Source: Setaria digitata
Taxonomy: Eukaryota; Nematoda; Chromadorea; Rhabditida; Setariidae
Assembly (NCBI GenBank): GCA_003640385.1
Contig: RCAB01000003.1
Coordinates: 744,001-808,000 of the forward strand
Direction: 5' to 3'
DNA: 64,000 nucleotides
In this document: in pieces, positions 1 through 13,300 of the stretch
Layout: the number at the start of each line of letters is the position of its first letter
Position numbering within the stretch: position 1 is the stretch's first letter
The notes under the pieces: generated by a model
What the model saw: only the letters and a program-made list of their open reading frames with translations
Told to the model about the DNA's origin: nothing
Database searches by the model: none
Position numbers and translations under genes: made by a program

Positions 1-617
1 ATAAGTCAATTTTGCAATGTTTGAATATTACTGCTTGTTGAAAGCATTTCTTATCACTATTTTTTACTTTAACTTTATTAAATAGGGCCATTTAAATTTG
101 AATGAATTTATTATATTGGATGCTGCAACAACTCGGAACGAAAAAATCTGTACTCTTTAATGTATGTTAAGATGCAAGATGTCCTTGTAAATTAAATGCT
201 TAAATTTGTTTGAATGACAATTCAAAACGGAGCATGAAAATATATCCACTGTTCACATAAAAAAATGGAGATAATCCGAAATTAATAACCTTTGGTGCAT
301 GTTATTAGTATTGAGACCGTTCATTTATTTCCAGTAGGCTACTGGGACTGAAATAATCAGTGCACTGATCACAAAGCAATAAAAATCAAACTTCATTTTC
401 CCATTTAGTTGCTAACTAATTTTGAAAATTAACTACTGACTAAATGGTTACCAACCAGCAGCTTTATTGAATGTGTTGAATAAGAGATGCAAATAAACTA
501 TAAAATACGATAATATCGAAACCAACAAAACTTATTATACTATATGTACCAGGAACAAATTTATAAATAAACAATACTAATATAGTAATACCTGAAACAA
601 ATTTATACTTCCTCACA
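1..617. other. Sequence downstream of PRP38A, no gene seen
   Basis: AT-rich sequence at the left window edge. The only thing I can attach to it is a candidate polyadenylation signal for the minus-strand PRP38A gene: AATAAA on the minus strand (TTTATT at about 463-468), roughly 150 bases past that gene's stop codon. No other reading frame looks coding. Confidence 0.5.
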
Positions 618-2699
618 TCACCGTTCTCGATCTTTATCACGTTCCTTGTCTTTCCGATTGTTTCGTTCTGGAAATAATTGATTTGAAAAAACATAAAAAG
701 CAAAATTAGTTCATGATAATTCCCCGCATTTCGTCTTTAATATTTTTTGAATTCGAACTGCAAGAAAGCCGTGTTTTCGAGTTTAGCAGGTCTTTTTTAT
801 GACACTTGTTACGGTATGAACACCCTATCTTTCACTGCAAATGAACAAAAATTTCTAGCTTACTCAGATCTGTTCTATGATGAAAAAGAAAATAAGGAGG
901 CCTTGTAGCACCTTTAGCATCTAACCATTATCACTCATCACGCTAAAACAACTATTGCATAATTTGAAACAACTATTGCATAATTATGTAAAATAACTAT
1001 TAAACATCCCAAACTACATTACCTCGATCTCGATATTCCGGTGAGCGATGACGTCGATCTCGGTCCCTATTCCTATCTTTTTCACGATCATTATCACGCT
1101 CTCTTTCGCGATCCCTTTCCCTTTCCCTATCCCGATCTCTACTTCGATCCACATCACGTTCACGCTCACGTTCTCTTGAGTAACTGCGTCGGCGAGTCAT
1201 AGCCTGTAATAGGGAAATATGGCTTACAATTAATACAAAAACGAGTAAAAAAAACTGCCTTCTTACTTAAGAAAATTTCGATTTCGTCAGAAGTAAAGGC
1301 TACAGTGGGACTAGCAACTAGAATAAAATATATGAACTTGCCTTTGAACGATCTTTTCTTTTGCGATTCCTGTCATCTTCATCTTCGGAATCCGATGATG
1401 ATAACTTATCGAGATCTTCATCTAATGCACTAACGTATGGTTGCAACTCCCCAACTTCCTCCAAAGTAATTCGTTTCTATAATTCATCTACTTATATAGC
1501 AAAATCCAGATTTCTATCGCGAATTTCATCAAAAAGTACAGCAAAAATAACTAGCATTTCACTGATTACAACATTTTCAAGTGTTAAATTCGGAACCAAT
1601 ATTTGCATTAAGGCACATTTGAACTTCAGATTCAAGTCAATATTGGTCATGCATTTAGCATGGCATACCGTTTCACTATTGCAATGCTTACCAGCTAAAA
1701 CCAAGTGTAAACTTCTCGAATTAGACTGCATTAATGAGAAACTTATCGAATAAAAAAAAAAAAATTTTTGTCTGCAGCCTCCGGCTCCAAGTTATTCACC
1801 TCAAGAAGTCGCAAAGAATACGAATAAGCAAGAATTCAATTAAATGTTGGCCAGAAATATGAATTACCTGTGTTCTGGGTAAATGAATATCACAATATCG
1901 CTCCTCGCGTAACAAATTGTCAATAAATTCATCCATGTAAACAATTTCAAACCCTGTAAAGGTGTTCATTTAATGCGAAAAGCGTTCAAAACTAAAAAAC
2001 AATAATGGAACAGTAGCAACTTTATTTTCATTCTAACTTCTGCTCAGCAATTCCTTAAATTTAATGCTTACTTCCTTCATTATTCATCATTCGCAACTTC
2101 CGGTAATCGTTGTATAACGGCTCCAAATATTTGTAAACTTCGATGGAAGTAAATGTGAGCCGAATGTACATCGCACCAAGCGCGCGAATATATCTAAAAT
2201 AAAGGCAACAGGATGATGAGACTTCGAAATTTGATCCATGAAATCTTTTATATGTGTCGGACGTGATGACTCACTTGTATTCTTCTTGACGAATAAATTC
2301 AACCGCGATATCTTTTTCTGGTTGAATTTGTAGCATTTTCAAGCATAAGCATAGAAAAGGTGTTGGTTTCACGTTTCCTGCATATATTCCGCCAATATAA
2401 CGCAACTCCATTCCTTTGTCAACCAAAAGTTCTGCTATAATTCATAGCTTAATCACATTTTTATAGTTATTTACACCGTTTAACAAACCTTTATTAAAAG
2501 CAAAACATGCTAAAGTGACTTCATGAAGTTCCCAACATTTCAGTGCTATTTCTTATTTCGAGCACTTACCGGTTAATGCAAAACATTCTTCTTTCCAATA
2601 TTTTGAATCATAAATCCGTGTACGAATGATTTTCTCCACTAAATACTGCGGATTTGTCCCTTTTACGGTGACCGCATCTTTTACTGTTCTATTCGCCAT
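618..2699 (-). CDS. prp-38: Pre-mRNA-splicing factor PRP38A
   Basis: Homologue of PRPF38A, a component of the spliceosomal B complex (U4/U6.U5 tri-snRNP) needed for spliceosome activation in the nucleus. Exons: 2699-2570, 2434-2275, 2193-2072, 1953-1868, 1476-1342, 1203-1023, 667-618. All phases close, giving 287 aa. The PRP38 domain fills about residues 1-180: it starts MANRTVKDA, contains GTNPQYLVEKIIRTRIY, FLCLCLKMLQIQPEKDI and LEPLYNDYRKLRMMN, and is very close to the human sequence. An acidic stretch (SSSDSEDEDD) follows, then a C-terminal tail of RE/RD repeats ending near DKDRERER, shorter than the human RS tail. The start is the family's own N-terminus. Exon 5 ends AAAG followed by GCAAGT, so its intron uses a GC donor. 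The gene faces the GSKIP gene with about 1.24 kb between start codons. Identification is secure. Confidence 0.95.
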
Positions 2700-3942
2700 T
2701 CAGAAAACAGAGCAGATGAATGAAATGTAGTGTGATGGGAGCTGTAATCACATTCTTAGTTTAATGTCACTCAAGAAGTGCAAACAGATCTGACAATTTG
2801 AGTCATTCTTCTAAAGACATCCAAGCGCTACATGTGTTGATGGAGAACATGACCTGTCTGAACTTTCAATATCTAAATTCAATATAATTAATCCTTATCG
2901 AAGAATTATAAAAATAAAACCTTTGGCAATTTAAAGAATCAAATCACAACAAGTTACATAATCTCAAAGTACATCCCTCCCACTTCCATACTGTACAGTT
3001 CATATAATAAATTCCTGAACTGTCCCTGAAAGTGGAAATGACCATTCTTCCAGAAAACTATTCCTTGAGCCAAAACGACAGCAACAGCACCGTGGGAAAC
3101 GCTAGACACCCTTTGGCAAGAAGAACCGGTAATTACCGGCAATAGAGGTAGCGACCGAGGGGTACCCTAAGCATCGGACTGCTTAACACAGGAAGACAAC
3201 GAAATGAAGGTAATATGATATTTTGAGAGAATTAGGCATCGAGTATGTAGCGATAATGACTTGCTTGCTCATCTTCACGGGTAAACTTCGGGTAAGATTA
3301 GCCGGGAGTTAGTTGAGGTTTTTGGGCTTTTAAGACTGGTCATCGTGGTCATTGGGGTCGCCTCTGCTTCCTGCTGGTTATTTTTTTTAAATTTATTGTC
3401 GTTTTCTGATTTTAATGAACAGTAATACAGGTCATTTCTGCAGTGCTGCAGTAGATAAGTCATTTATATACCAGCGATGTATGTCTTGAGTATTAGCTTA
3501 GTTTCATAGTAAGGAGAGTTTTACACAACACACAGGTCATTCTTATAATAACAAAAAGTCTTCTTGAAGTGATTTTCACATTTCCAAGTTATCACAAATT
3601 GTTCTAGTACCTGAGGTCATTACGCAGGTTTCTAATCATTAGAATCATTTTCTCTGGTATATCGATTCATGTCCATTTTCTGGATACTTATCGGCATGTT
3701 TATTAGTCCATTTCTGGATACTTATCGGCATGTTTATTTCCTAGATACAATTGTTTGATCCGGATACTGTTATTCTATTTTCGGTCGTAATTTTCTGGAT
3801 TATTTAGGATTTTTAATATAATTGCTCAAATTCTAATATACTTGCGCCATTTTTCGATTAAAATTTCTCTACTTTTCGCCAGAGTTAATCTATTTGGTTT
3901 TCAGCAGCAAATCGATGTTAGTTGGTAGACATTAATGAGCAA
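2700..3942. promoter_or_regulatory. Divergent intergenic region between PRP38A and GSKIP genes
   Basis: The region separates two start codons facing away from each other, so it should hold both promoters; no specific element is recognised. It contains a two-copy direct repeat (3671-3738). An acceptor-like TTTTCAG ends at 3904, 38 bases before the GSKIP start with no donor in view, and is a plausible spliced-leader trans-splice site. Short open frames here do not look coding. Confidence 0.5.
3671..3738. repeat. Two-copy tandem repeat, unit about 34 bp
   Basis: GTCCATTTTCTGGATACTTA and the next bases through TCGGCATGTTTATT (3671-3704) recur at 3706-3738 with one T missing. This is a recent tandem duplication just upstream of the GSKIP gene. 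Confidence 0.85.
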
Positions 3943-5113
3943 ATGGATGGCTGCACTAGGCCTCGCACAGAATCCAGTTCGGGAGAAAGCAGTGATGACA
4001 ACAAGTTGTCAGCATCAGGATTGCCGCCGGCACAGACAGTGGATATGTTGAAGTATTAATCTTTTGAATATTAGACTCATTGAGGCTTATAAGATGAGGT
4101 CAGTGCAAAAAAATGAAAATTATATTTGCATAATAATTAGTTGTTTGTGAACTGTTCAAACTCCATTTGCAGTGATATTGCCGAACGATGTGCAGAGTTT
4201 GGCATGGGTGATTCACTTTTGGAAAAAGAAGCTCTTGCTGCTATTCGTGAAGTTGGTTTTGCAGTCCGAATGATATCCTTACCAGAATCACTGCCGCGAA
4301 CTACTGATTTAATTTTCATGAATCTCATCACACTAGAAGGTTTGTTCTTCCGTTCATTATGAAAAGTTTTTTTTTCTAATGATAGTTCTTATTCGTCTAT
4401 TGTTTATTGTTTATGATCTTAATTTTTCTGTTTTATTTTCTTCGCTAATTTTTCTGTTTTTGAATTACTCATTTAATCTGTTTACCTTTACGCAATGGAA
4501 GCCTTGATCCAATCAAATGTAATCAGTGCAGTCTCAGTCATGAAGTTAGCAGAATACTAGTTTTGCAAAAAACAAAATAGCAAACTTTATAAAGATGTTG
4601 CTAAGGGACAGTCAGTCTCTGCAGTATAGCTATGGATCTTGAAGTTAAAAAGTAGATGAATTTTGTTATTTTCGAGCCTATGTCATTCTATTTCTTATTT
4701 CGTTTATTACACCTTTAATTATGATCATAAAAATTGAGGGGCAGTAAGATTCAGTCCAGTCTATATATGTCAATTTTAAAGGGATGGAAAGATTGTTTTT
4801 TATCATAATTTTTATTCCTAAAAAGTTCCATTAGCTATATTTGATCTCATTTAATGTATTATTTAACTATTTATTATTGTCAGATCGTATGTATTGTATT
4901 GAATTGACGCAGCGTGGGTGGCGTGTTGCATCAGATCGTCATGATAGTATGAACGGCGATTACCGGCAGCTCGATCTGCATACCCGTTATTTTGAAACAA
5001 TTTATCAACTGCTGAATGTAATATCACCGGAATTCCGAAATCAGTTTGCTAATAAGCTAAGCAACAAGCTTATTGCATTGACAAATGGAGTTCCGGATCT
5101 CACAGGCACGTGA
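3943..5113 (+). CDS. GSKIP-domain (GSK3-interacting) protein
   Basis: Member of the GSKIP family (DUF727). In vertebrates GSKIP is a small cytosolic protein that binds GSK3beta and, as an A-kinase anchoring protein, the PKA regulatory subunit. Exons 3943-4052, 4173-4339 and 4884-5113 close in phase to give 168 aa, against about 139 in human. The first 36 or so residues are Ser-rich and variable (RTESSSGESSDD). The conserved domain runs from about residue 40 to the end, with motifs EVGFAVRMIS, YCIELTQRGW, YFETIYQLLN and SPEFRNQFANKL. The start at 3943 follows an in-frame stop at 3919 and a likely trans-splice acceptor at 3904. AATAAA at 5292-5297 is a candidate poly(A) signal. Family assignment is confident; GSK3 or PKA binding in nematodes is inferred from the family. 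Confidence 0.85.
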
Positions 5114-8100
5114 ATCATAAAATTAAAATTTCTCTACCTCAGAAGTCCATTCTGTCCATTCTGCACGCAAACTTTGGCGTACAATCGACAGTGTGAATTT
5201 AGATAGTTTTAGTTATTATTTGACTTCTATATATCTTTTTTCTTTACTTCTTTCGAATTTGAATCGAGAACGAGGTCTTTTACATTATACTAATAAACTG
5301 ATCAATAATGAATACTTCTGCGAGCTAACAAGTAATAATGAGAAATATTCCAAATCGATGGTTCACCTTGTTTTCCACTGCTAGGTTGTTTGCTTTTTTT
5401 TTGTATAATATTACTGGAAAAGTTCAAATTTGTAAGTATTAAGGATGCTTGATATAAATCAGTGATAAATTTCCATCTTCGTGACATCTATCTTTAAACC
5501 TGTTATAGACTTATCGGACATAAAACACTTATATGTCGGTATTATGTTTTCCGCAGTTGCCTTGATACGGGTATGTGGCTGACCTCTGAGCAGTCAAGCG
5601 TTTTATTTCATTACAAAATCGTACTGGTTCAATTACATACTTTATTCATGGTATAATTTTGAGGTGTATCGTATGGAAGTAACTTTTCTTTCTTCAGTTC
5701 GCAACAATTTGTACATGCAGTAGTATTTAAATATGAGCATTCAGTTGATCTGTTTTTTTTTCTTTACTGAACTCACTTCAAAGAATGCTTGGAAGTTTCG
5801 TGATTCGAATTCTAATAAAATTTTTTTTTGTAGTATTCATCGATATTTTTGTAATTGCAGCTTTACTGTAATTGTATTGTTAACGGAGAGCTTATGGTAC
5901 TAAATGTTTTTCTAAAAAATCGCTGTACCCAACGGTAATTGGCAGTAATCTTACTGATATGTCAAATATCGCATTCGCACACATTTGTGAAGTGTAAACT
6001 TACCAGCTAGTACCTGTTTTGTTCTGTTCGTAATCATTGTAATCGGTAAATTTTGCTGCTCAAAAGAAAGGAATTACGAAGTGGGTTGCCTGTATAAATT
6101 AACCAGTGATGGGAATGTAATTCTTAAATAACTGGATGAGTCGGAGCTAATTTGAAAATTAATTTACACTAGTGGTTTTCAATTCTGTTGAAGATTGTGT
6201 TCATTGAACGCTGTAATATCAGTGGCGAAAAAAATGTAGTAACTATAGTGTCATGCATTGGAGTTTAAATTCATTTAAACAATTAAATTTCATAAATAAT
6301 TGTACCAAAGAGGATATTTTACATAGAGAGATCGAATAGAAATTCATGTGATACCATCTAATTCATGGATATAATATGAACAAGGTCGTACTCGATTTGG
6401 CATGATGCGTTAATTCAGGTCTGGTTACGTCAGATACAGAGTGATCTCAATTTTAAAGTTTATTTTATTCCCTCACTAAGAATACACTGATGTAAAGAAA
6501 AACAGAAATTGCTTGAGTATCGAGATTTTCAAAGAGGATTGAAAGTCTTGATTCATTTAATGTTTACAATTCTAGTTTGAATTTATGCATAAATCACACA
6601 ATATTGCACGAGCAAAACAATGAGCAAATATGCCATAAATTAGTAACTGAAAGATGTAATCTTTTTTTCTAGCTAGCGAGAATTTGTACAATTCATAATC
6701 AATCATGCAATAATCAATAAATTACACATTTATCATGCATGTATTATTTTTATTGGTGTATTTTTGTGTTTATTTTAATTCAAATAATTTCATTAGATTT
6801 TTTGTATTTTTATAGGTGGTATGATGAGAATATTAAATTCTAAGACAATTCAAATAATTCACTGTGTTTTATAATAAATTATCCGATTTGTATGGTATTT
6901 AAAAAGGCATTTTCCATGTAAGCAATTAATGATTTTAATTGATTTTAATCTACTCGCCTTTACTCCTTCAATTTTTCTTTCCATTTCGTAATTTATATTT
7001 TTACACCATTTGCACAACATTTAGGGAAATGCTGAAGTTTATGTGTAAATTCTATACAGTACTGAAGCATCGTTAGTGATAATGAGTGGAATGATTAGTT
7101 TCATTGAACGATTTGTTCATTTAGGTCATCATATTATAAATTACCACGAAGGTTTGGTTTAATTAGGTGCAACGGCGATGAGTTGACGAACGTTGTTTAG
7201 CCTTTAGTTATTTATAAAACTATACTAAATATATCTAACTAATTTCTTGTTTCAAAGCATTTTAATTTAAATAATTTTGGTTATAGCTCTGCTGAGTAAA
7301 TTAGAAAAAAAAAAAATTGAAATTAAACATGAAATAAGATGATCAACGACGAATAAATGTTGTTGAATTTTTAGCTAATTTTCATTAAGCAATTATTACT
7401 CAACTGTTTGGTTAGCGAACAAAAAAAGTGGGCAGAAATGTTTAGTGCAAATGAAATATATGTATAAATAAATAAACTAAAGGATTGCTGAACAAACGTA
7501 GTAGGCACTCAACTGAAAATTAAATAAGATTTAACTGAAAAAGTAATCAAGTGCCAGTAATCAAGCAAATGTATTCGTATCAATTGAATTAGGTGGCGAT
7601 ACGAAAATAATTACTTTGAAAGTTTTCAACGATTTGATAATTAATTTGCCCAGATTCCAGTAAAATTTATTATTTCTATTTAGTAATGACACCGATATCA
7701 CCGTTTTATCAATGATAACTACGTTTATTTTTATATTTTAATCTAGTTACTTACACACCTAATTGTTTGCAATAGAGATTCCGATTTTTAAAAATTAAAA
7801 CTCGGTAGTAGAATTAGATTTGAAATTCAATTTGTACAAATAAGATTCACTAATTAATCTGATATAGGTTAAAGTTAAATATGATTTCTATGTTTCTTTT
7901 CTCTAATAGTTAATAAACAAATGGAACTTTCTTTACTTCCTTGATAGTGTTCTAATAAATATTATCAGTGTAGTCAAGAAATTCAAACTTGAAAACTGAA
8001 ATGAGCTACTTCACTTTAAATGTCTTATTTTCCTTTGCAAGATTATATTGGGATCAGTTCAATTACTGCTGCACACTTTTCATTATGATAAAAAAAACCA

Positions 8101-8772
8101 CAGTTTATTAAAATTTAAAATTCGAACTAAGAACGAAATCTAAGAAACAATAAATTTCAAAATTTTATATTTAAAATAAATTTAAGAAATAGAGTTCAAA
8201 ACCACCTAGAAATTTTTTAAACCCTTTCAATATATTTAATATCAATTTCATGATTTCTTATGATTCGTAATTGTAAATTTGAAATAATATAAAATCACTT
8301 GTAGTACAATCGAAAATGTAAAATTGTTTTTCTAAAATTTTGTGAAATTTATTAGTTATTACAGAAAGCATGAAACTGCTTACAGCATACAGTAAATGAC
8401 AGCAGAACTTATGATAAAATATGAGAAAATTTTGCAACATTTCATGTGGAAACAAGTTATTATCATTAATATTATCAGTTGTAGCTTTATTAGCTTTAAT
8501 ATTTATATTTATATTAGCTTTAGCTTTAATACTATCAGTTATAGCGTTAGCGCGTTGGAATATTTTGATGATTTTACCGTAGAAGCTATGCATTCCCTTC
8601 CCCCGTTATTTTAAAAAATTTGATACAGTAATTTCAATCACTCTCTTTTTCTTCTTTTCCGTCCTTTTCCTTTTAGAACTTAGAACTTTGCGACTTTTTT
8701 ATGAATAAATAAATAAGTAAGTAAGTGAATAAATATATATATTTCGCTATACATTATATATATTTAACCAAT

Positions 8773-8803
<31 letters not shown>

Positions 8804-9600
8804 TGAATAATGGCTAAATATATAGCGAAATGCTTTTATGAGACATGAATGGCCTGGACCGATGCCATTTTGCGCTTCAAGGAAGTACTGTAATTAGGAA
8901 TTTTTAGCACAACTTTTCACAAAATAATGATAAAACAGTTTAGTTGATAATAACTTTTCAATTATCATTTTAATTTGATCATTATTTCAATCGTTCTTTT
9001 AGTTTGATTAAGTTATTTTTAAATTGTATTTTAGTTTAATCATTATTTCCATACAATTCGGAATGACTATTTTAATTTAATTAGTACTATTATTTCAGCT
9101 TAATTGTTGCTCTATTTCATTTTTTAATTATTATTTAAAGTTCATTAATATTTTATTAGATGAGAGAAATATATAGACCTAATAGAAAATATTCGATCTA
9201 TTATTTCCCTCAAATAACGAATAGATAAGGGTGAAGTAGAAGCAAAGCATTAATAAATTACTTTAACTCCACTTCTACATCATTTATTCAAATCGTTACA
9301 ACCCTTGAGGAATAATTGTACTTACGATTTTAAGACAACAAATGTCTTTTCATACCTGTAATGATAGGTGGATTAGTCACAAGTCAAGTTCGCAATGAAA
9401 GCCAAATTAAATTCCAATTCAGTGCACTTTATTTCAATATCACTATCATGAGAACCGAATGAACAGTCCAAACAAGCAAGAAGGATTCGAAATTATAAGT
9501 TTAGTCAATGTCCGATGTTAAATTATGCTTACCTCGTTATATATTACCTTTCACCTTCCTTTCTTGGCAATTTATGCAATGTCACTGAGCCCTCAGCCAC
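5114..9600. other. AT-rich intergenic region, no genes recognised
   Basis: About 4.5 kb of very AT-rich DNA with stops in all frames and no conserved protein pattern on either strand. The only local structures are a (TA)n run at about 8773-8798 flanked by an inverted repeat (see the 8741-8831 entry). Short frames at 8258-8614 are AT-driven and not convincing. Confidence 0.6.
8741..8831. repeat. Inverted repeat around a (TA)n core
   Basis: ATTTCGCTATA at 8741-8751 is matched by its reverse complement TATAGCGAAAT at 8821-8831. A pure TA dinucleotide run lies between them. The arms are 11 bp perfect plus AT-rich extension. It could extrude as a hairpin or be a small decayed palindromic element; no transposase is present. 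Confidence 0.6.
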
Positions 9601-9646
9601 TAATGGATCGGCCCAGTAGATCATTTTGTCACTAATTATGCATTAA

Positions 9647-10250
9647 TTATTTGAGTTCAGGAAAGCAACACTCGTTACTATCAAAAAAATTTAATTTCAG
9701 TTTTACAAGAATCAAAACTAGCAGTAGCAGCACAGTGGTGGCAGTAGTAATAGTGGTTTGTAGTGCAGTGCAGTGTAGCGTGGTGCAGTGTAGACGGACG
9801 AAACAATTCTCGTCTTGCGGAAAGGAGTGAAACGTTACGCCGATCAAATCAGGTTTCCGTCTCCATCCATCCATCATTGCACTGCAGCTACCAGAACTGC
9901 TGCTGCTGTCGCGCTGCAGTCTGCCGCAATTACGTCTTTCATTTGTTGCGGCCCACCACCTGTTGTCCATATTCTGTTTCGGACAGAACCGACCGACGTC
10001 TATCTGATCCATTCGACACCACATCATCAGTCCATCATCTGTCGTCTTCTCTGTCCTCTTCTCTACGATATTCGCTACTACTATGCGACCCGCTTTCGCA
10101 CTCTCCTGGAATGTGGAGGTTTGATTCATTTTACTTATCCCTCTAATTAACACACGGTCAAAGGTCATCGCATGTAAATATGACCTCTCAGCTTCTGCAA
10201 CTCACTGTCCACGTTCTTGTCCAGTCTGAAATTGTATCCTCGGCAAGAAC
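9647..10250. promoter_or_regulatory. Higher-GC island, candidate promoter or first exon
   Basis: This block is clearly less AT-rich than its surroundings and carries long open frames on both strands: a minus-strand frame at 9647-10168 and overlapping plus frames at 9763-10150. None resembles a known protein; they are low complexity and look like by-products of composition. It lies 5' of the PTB exon of the plus-strand PTB-SH2 gene, whose first coding exon is missing, so a promoter or 5' exon is the likely reading. The run GTAGTGCAGTGCAGTGTAGC (from 9758) and neighbouring GTGCAGTG units form an imperfect short repeat. Confidence 0.4.
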
Positions 10251-10387
10251 AAAAGGAAGTAAGAGGAAGGAAATATTCTCTAAATCAATACAGCCGCAAA
10301 TAAAAATTCAAAAAAGAACTTGACGATGCGTTAAAAGTTTCATTTCCTCTTATGGTTGACACTATGGATTGAATTTTTTCTCCTCAG

Positions 10388-13300
10388 TTAATAAATTTTC
10401 TACAGGCAATAACTTTCGAATTTTTTCTCATTCCATCACTGATGAAAATAACCGTTATGAAGTTCCCTCTTCACCGTTATTATTTCAGTGGCTTGGATCA
10501 TTTCCGGTGTCTGGAACTGATCCGGAATCGGTGTCGCAGAGATTAGATCGCTTCGTCCCTCGTAAACCAGCCATCGCCGTTCAATTGTCAGTTTCCGTAT
10601 CTGGCGTAAAAGTCTGTTCTATTGACGATCAGGTAAAAATTTAGCAAGTTTAATTTTATGAAATGAAATAAAAGTAACTGAAGGAGCGAAAGAGAGAAGA
10701 GAGAGTGAGTGACAACTGATTTATTTCCATTTCACTGAAATATCAATTTATCACTTTTCTAAAATCATTCATTCATTGCCTTCATTCTTCACTAATTATT
10801 CAGAAGTACTCAACAAACATTCATTAAGCTTGTATCTTCAACTTTATTCGCCCTTCTGCAAAATATATAACCTCAAGATACTGTTGTCACTAAAATCGAA
10901 ATGCTTACCTCCAGAATTTCGATTTATATATTTATTTATACTTTTTTTGAAATTACCACCATATCACCATTACCTTGTCCAAACAAGTTTTCTCTCCTTC
11001 TTTCTTACACTCAAATTTGACTTTAATTAATCGTCATTCTTTAAAGCACCGAATTAATACCATTAACATTATACTACGCTTAGTGTCATAGTATGAAACT
11101 TCTTATAATTTATTCAAGACAAATGAATAATTGGACTGATGACTTTAAATTTGCGTTAATTCCTTAAAATTTCCCACAATTTTTTAAAATTCCTGAATTT
11201 ATTTGAAATCATTGAGGAAGCATTTATGATTTCGTTTTCCCATAAATGCTTCACTTTTTTTTTTAATATAAGACTAATGTCAAACGACTTTTTATAATAT
11301 AGCTCTTGGATGGTCAAAAATTTTTGCTTTTTGAATCAGTTAGCCACTTTTAAAGCAATTTTTATTTTAAAATCTTTTATTTTAAACTTTCGACAAATCG
11401 AAAGTAATTTCAAGTCATCTTTTTTAAAGATGCTTAATCTGAATCTCTTTGTCAAATTGTTTTATACTTTTTACTCAAAAAAAAACTTTGATTTTGTTCG
11501 AAAATAATTAAAGCCTCTCGAAAATCTTTTTTCTTGTTAATATTACTTTCATTCTGCTTCTGTTTTAAAACTATTCAAACTGTTCTAGTTAGTGAAATTC
11601 AATTTAATATTTGAGTTCATCACTAGACTCTATTTGAGGAGGTATCTCAGGAGAGGAGGGAAAATATTTTCTATTAAAATTTATTGCTCATATGCTTTAT
11701 TATTGGCAACTGAAGGATTTTATGGCTCATTTAAAATAAGGCGATCAACTTTTTCGGAAGGACCCTTTATCTTGCATAATATACAACGGTTGATTGCCTT
11801 CTTTGCTATACATATATCTATCGAGTAAATCTTTTAATTCGGTGTCATAAAGAAGCATTTGGTCGTTTTTACATGGTCATAACGAAACAGCTCTAATTGA
11901 GATAACTGTGCTGAAGTATTCAATCTAATCAATCAAGGATTAATTAAACGACACAGTAATCCTTCATTAAAACTCTTTAATTATAACTGGTATAAATGAG
12001 ATAAGTGTATTATAAAAACTAAAATTAAATATTTCAAAAAGTGTAATCAAATTCGAAATCGTTAATATTTAGTGATGAGGATGCAACTATCATTATCATT
12101 TTGGTTATCGCTGTAGTATTTTATATACCCTAACAAAGTCTTATATTTCAAGTCCCGAATCAGCCTGAATTTGATCTGGAATCTTTAGCCAAGAAAATGT
12201 ATAATTTTAAGTATTTAACAGCATTATTAATACTTACTTATCCAACACTAATTGAATACAAATGCTTGGTAGTTACTCGAAAATAACAGTTCCTTTCATA
12301 AATTTACTTTCTCAAGACTTTAACAGATTAATTTAGTGATGGCAGAAAAAGAAAATAAGGGTGTGATGATGCAGAAAATTTGCTCGTCCTTTTTATAAAT
12401 TTCTTCTTTCCCAACTCTAGTTTCAAGCAGCACAAACATATAAGTAACGCAAGGATTACTTGTGTAGAAGATGAAACTACAATTTTTTATTGAGACACTT
12501 TCTTTCTTGCTTAAAATGGAGAGCGACAGAAAGAAAGGTTATCCTTTTCTTTATTTGCTTCGTGCAACGTACAAATCAAAACATTTTTGTTTTTTTTTAG
12601 TGCTCAGTCTTTTCCTTTTCTCAGTTTTGAATCAAAAATTAAAAATTGGGACTGATAAAGATAATGAATTATTGATAAATATATCACATCTGGCTGCGAA
12701 CGAATGAATTTAATTACCATTCAATCAGTTGCAAAGTTTATTTTTACATTCGTTGATGTTTTTTTTCTAAAAAAATACAAAATTATAGAAAAATGAATTT
12801 TCGAAATTCCAAATTAAAAAATATTCCTTTTGATTGATTGTGCTAACAATGATGCATTATAACAACTAATAAGACTCTGGCTCACTACAGCAAGTTAAGA
12901 AAATTGCTATAACGTATTGATGAATACCCTCTTGAGTTCGGGTAGACAACTTTAATAAACGACCAACCTCAGGTCATGAAAGTATCTAAGTACTCTCATG
13001 GCTGTTTAAAACTTAATTTTCTACAATACTTAATGATGTTTTTGATACGTTTCTTTCATCTTGTTCAAATCAATTTATTTGATGAAATATCTCAACAACA
13101 AAATAAGCTCAATTTAATTTAATTAATGTAATTTTGACAAAATGAATTCATTTTCACTGCTAAGTCTAATAAATGGTGCAATACCGCTTTCCTAATGTAG
13201 CATCGACTAGACTACTGGCTAAGTATACTAACCCAAAGAAATAACACACAAGTATTCAGCAATGAAATTCAAAGATTTTGATAAAACTAGGAATTCACTT

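Noticed and set aside
1361..1753. 130-codon plus-strand frame over the PRP38A gene
   Set aside because: It is antisense to a clearly conserved PRP38A exon and its intron, with Ser-rich content mirroring the acidic exon.
3120..3190. GC-rich patch (GGTAGCGACCGAGGGGTACC) considered as a tRNA-like element
   Set aside because: No A/B box pair or cloverleaf could be built.
7150..7180. GGTTTAATTA resembling the start of nematode SL1
   Set aside because: The match to SL1 breaks off after the first ten bases, and no donor or Sm site follows in the expected arrangement.
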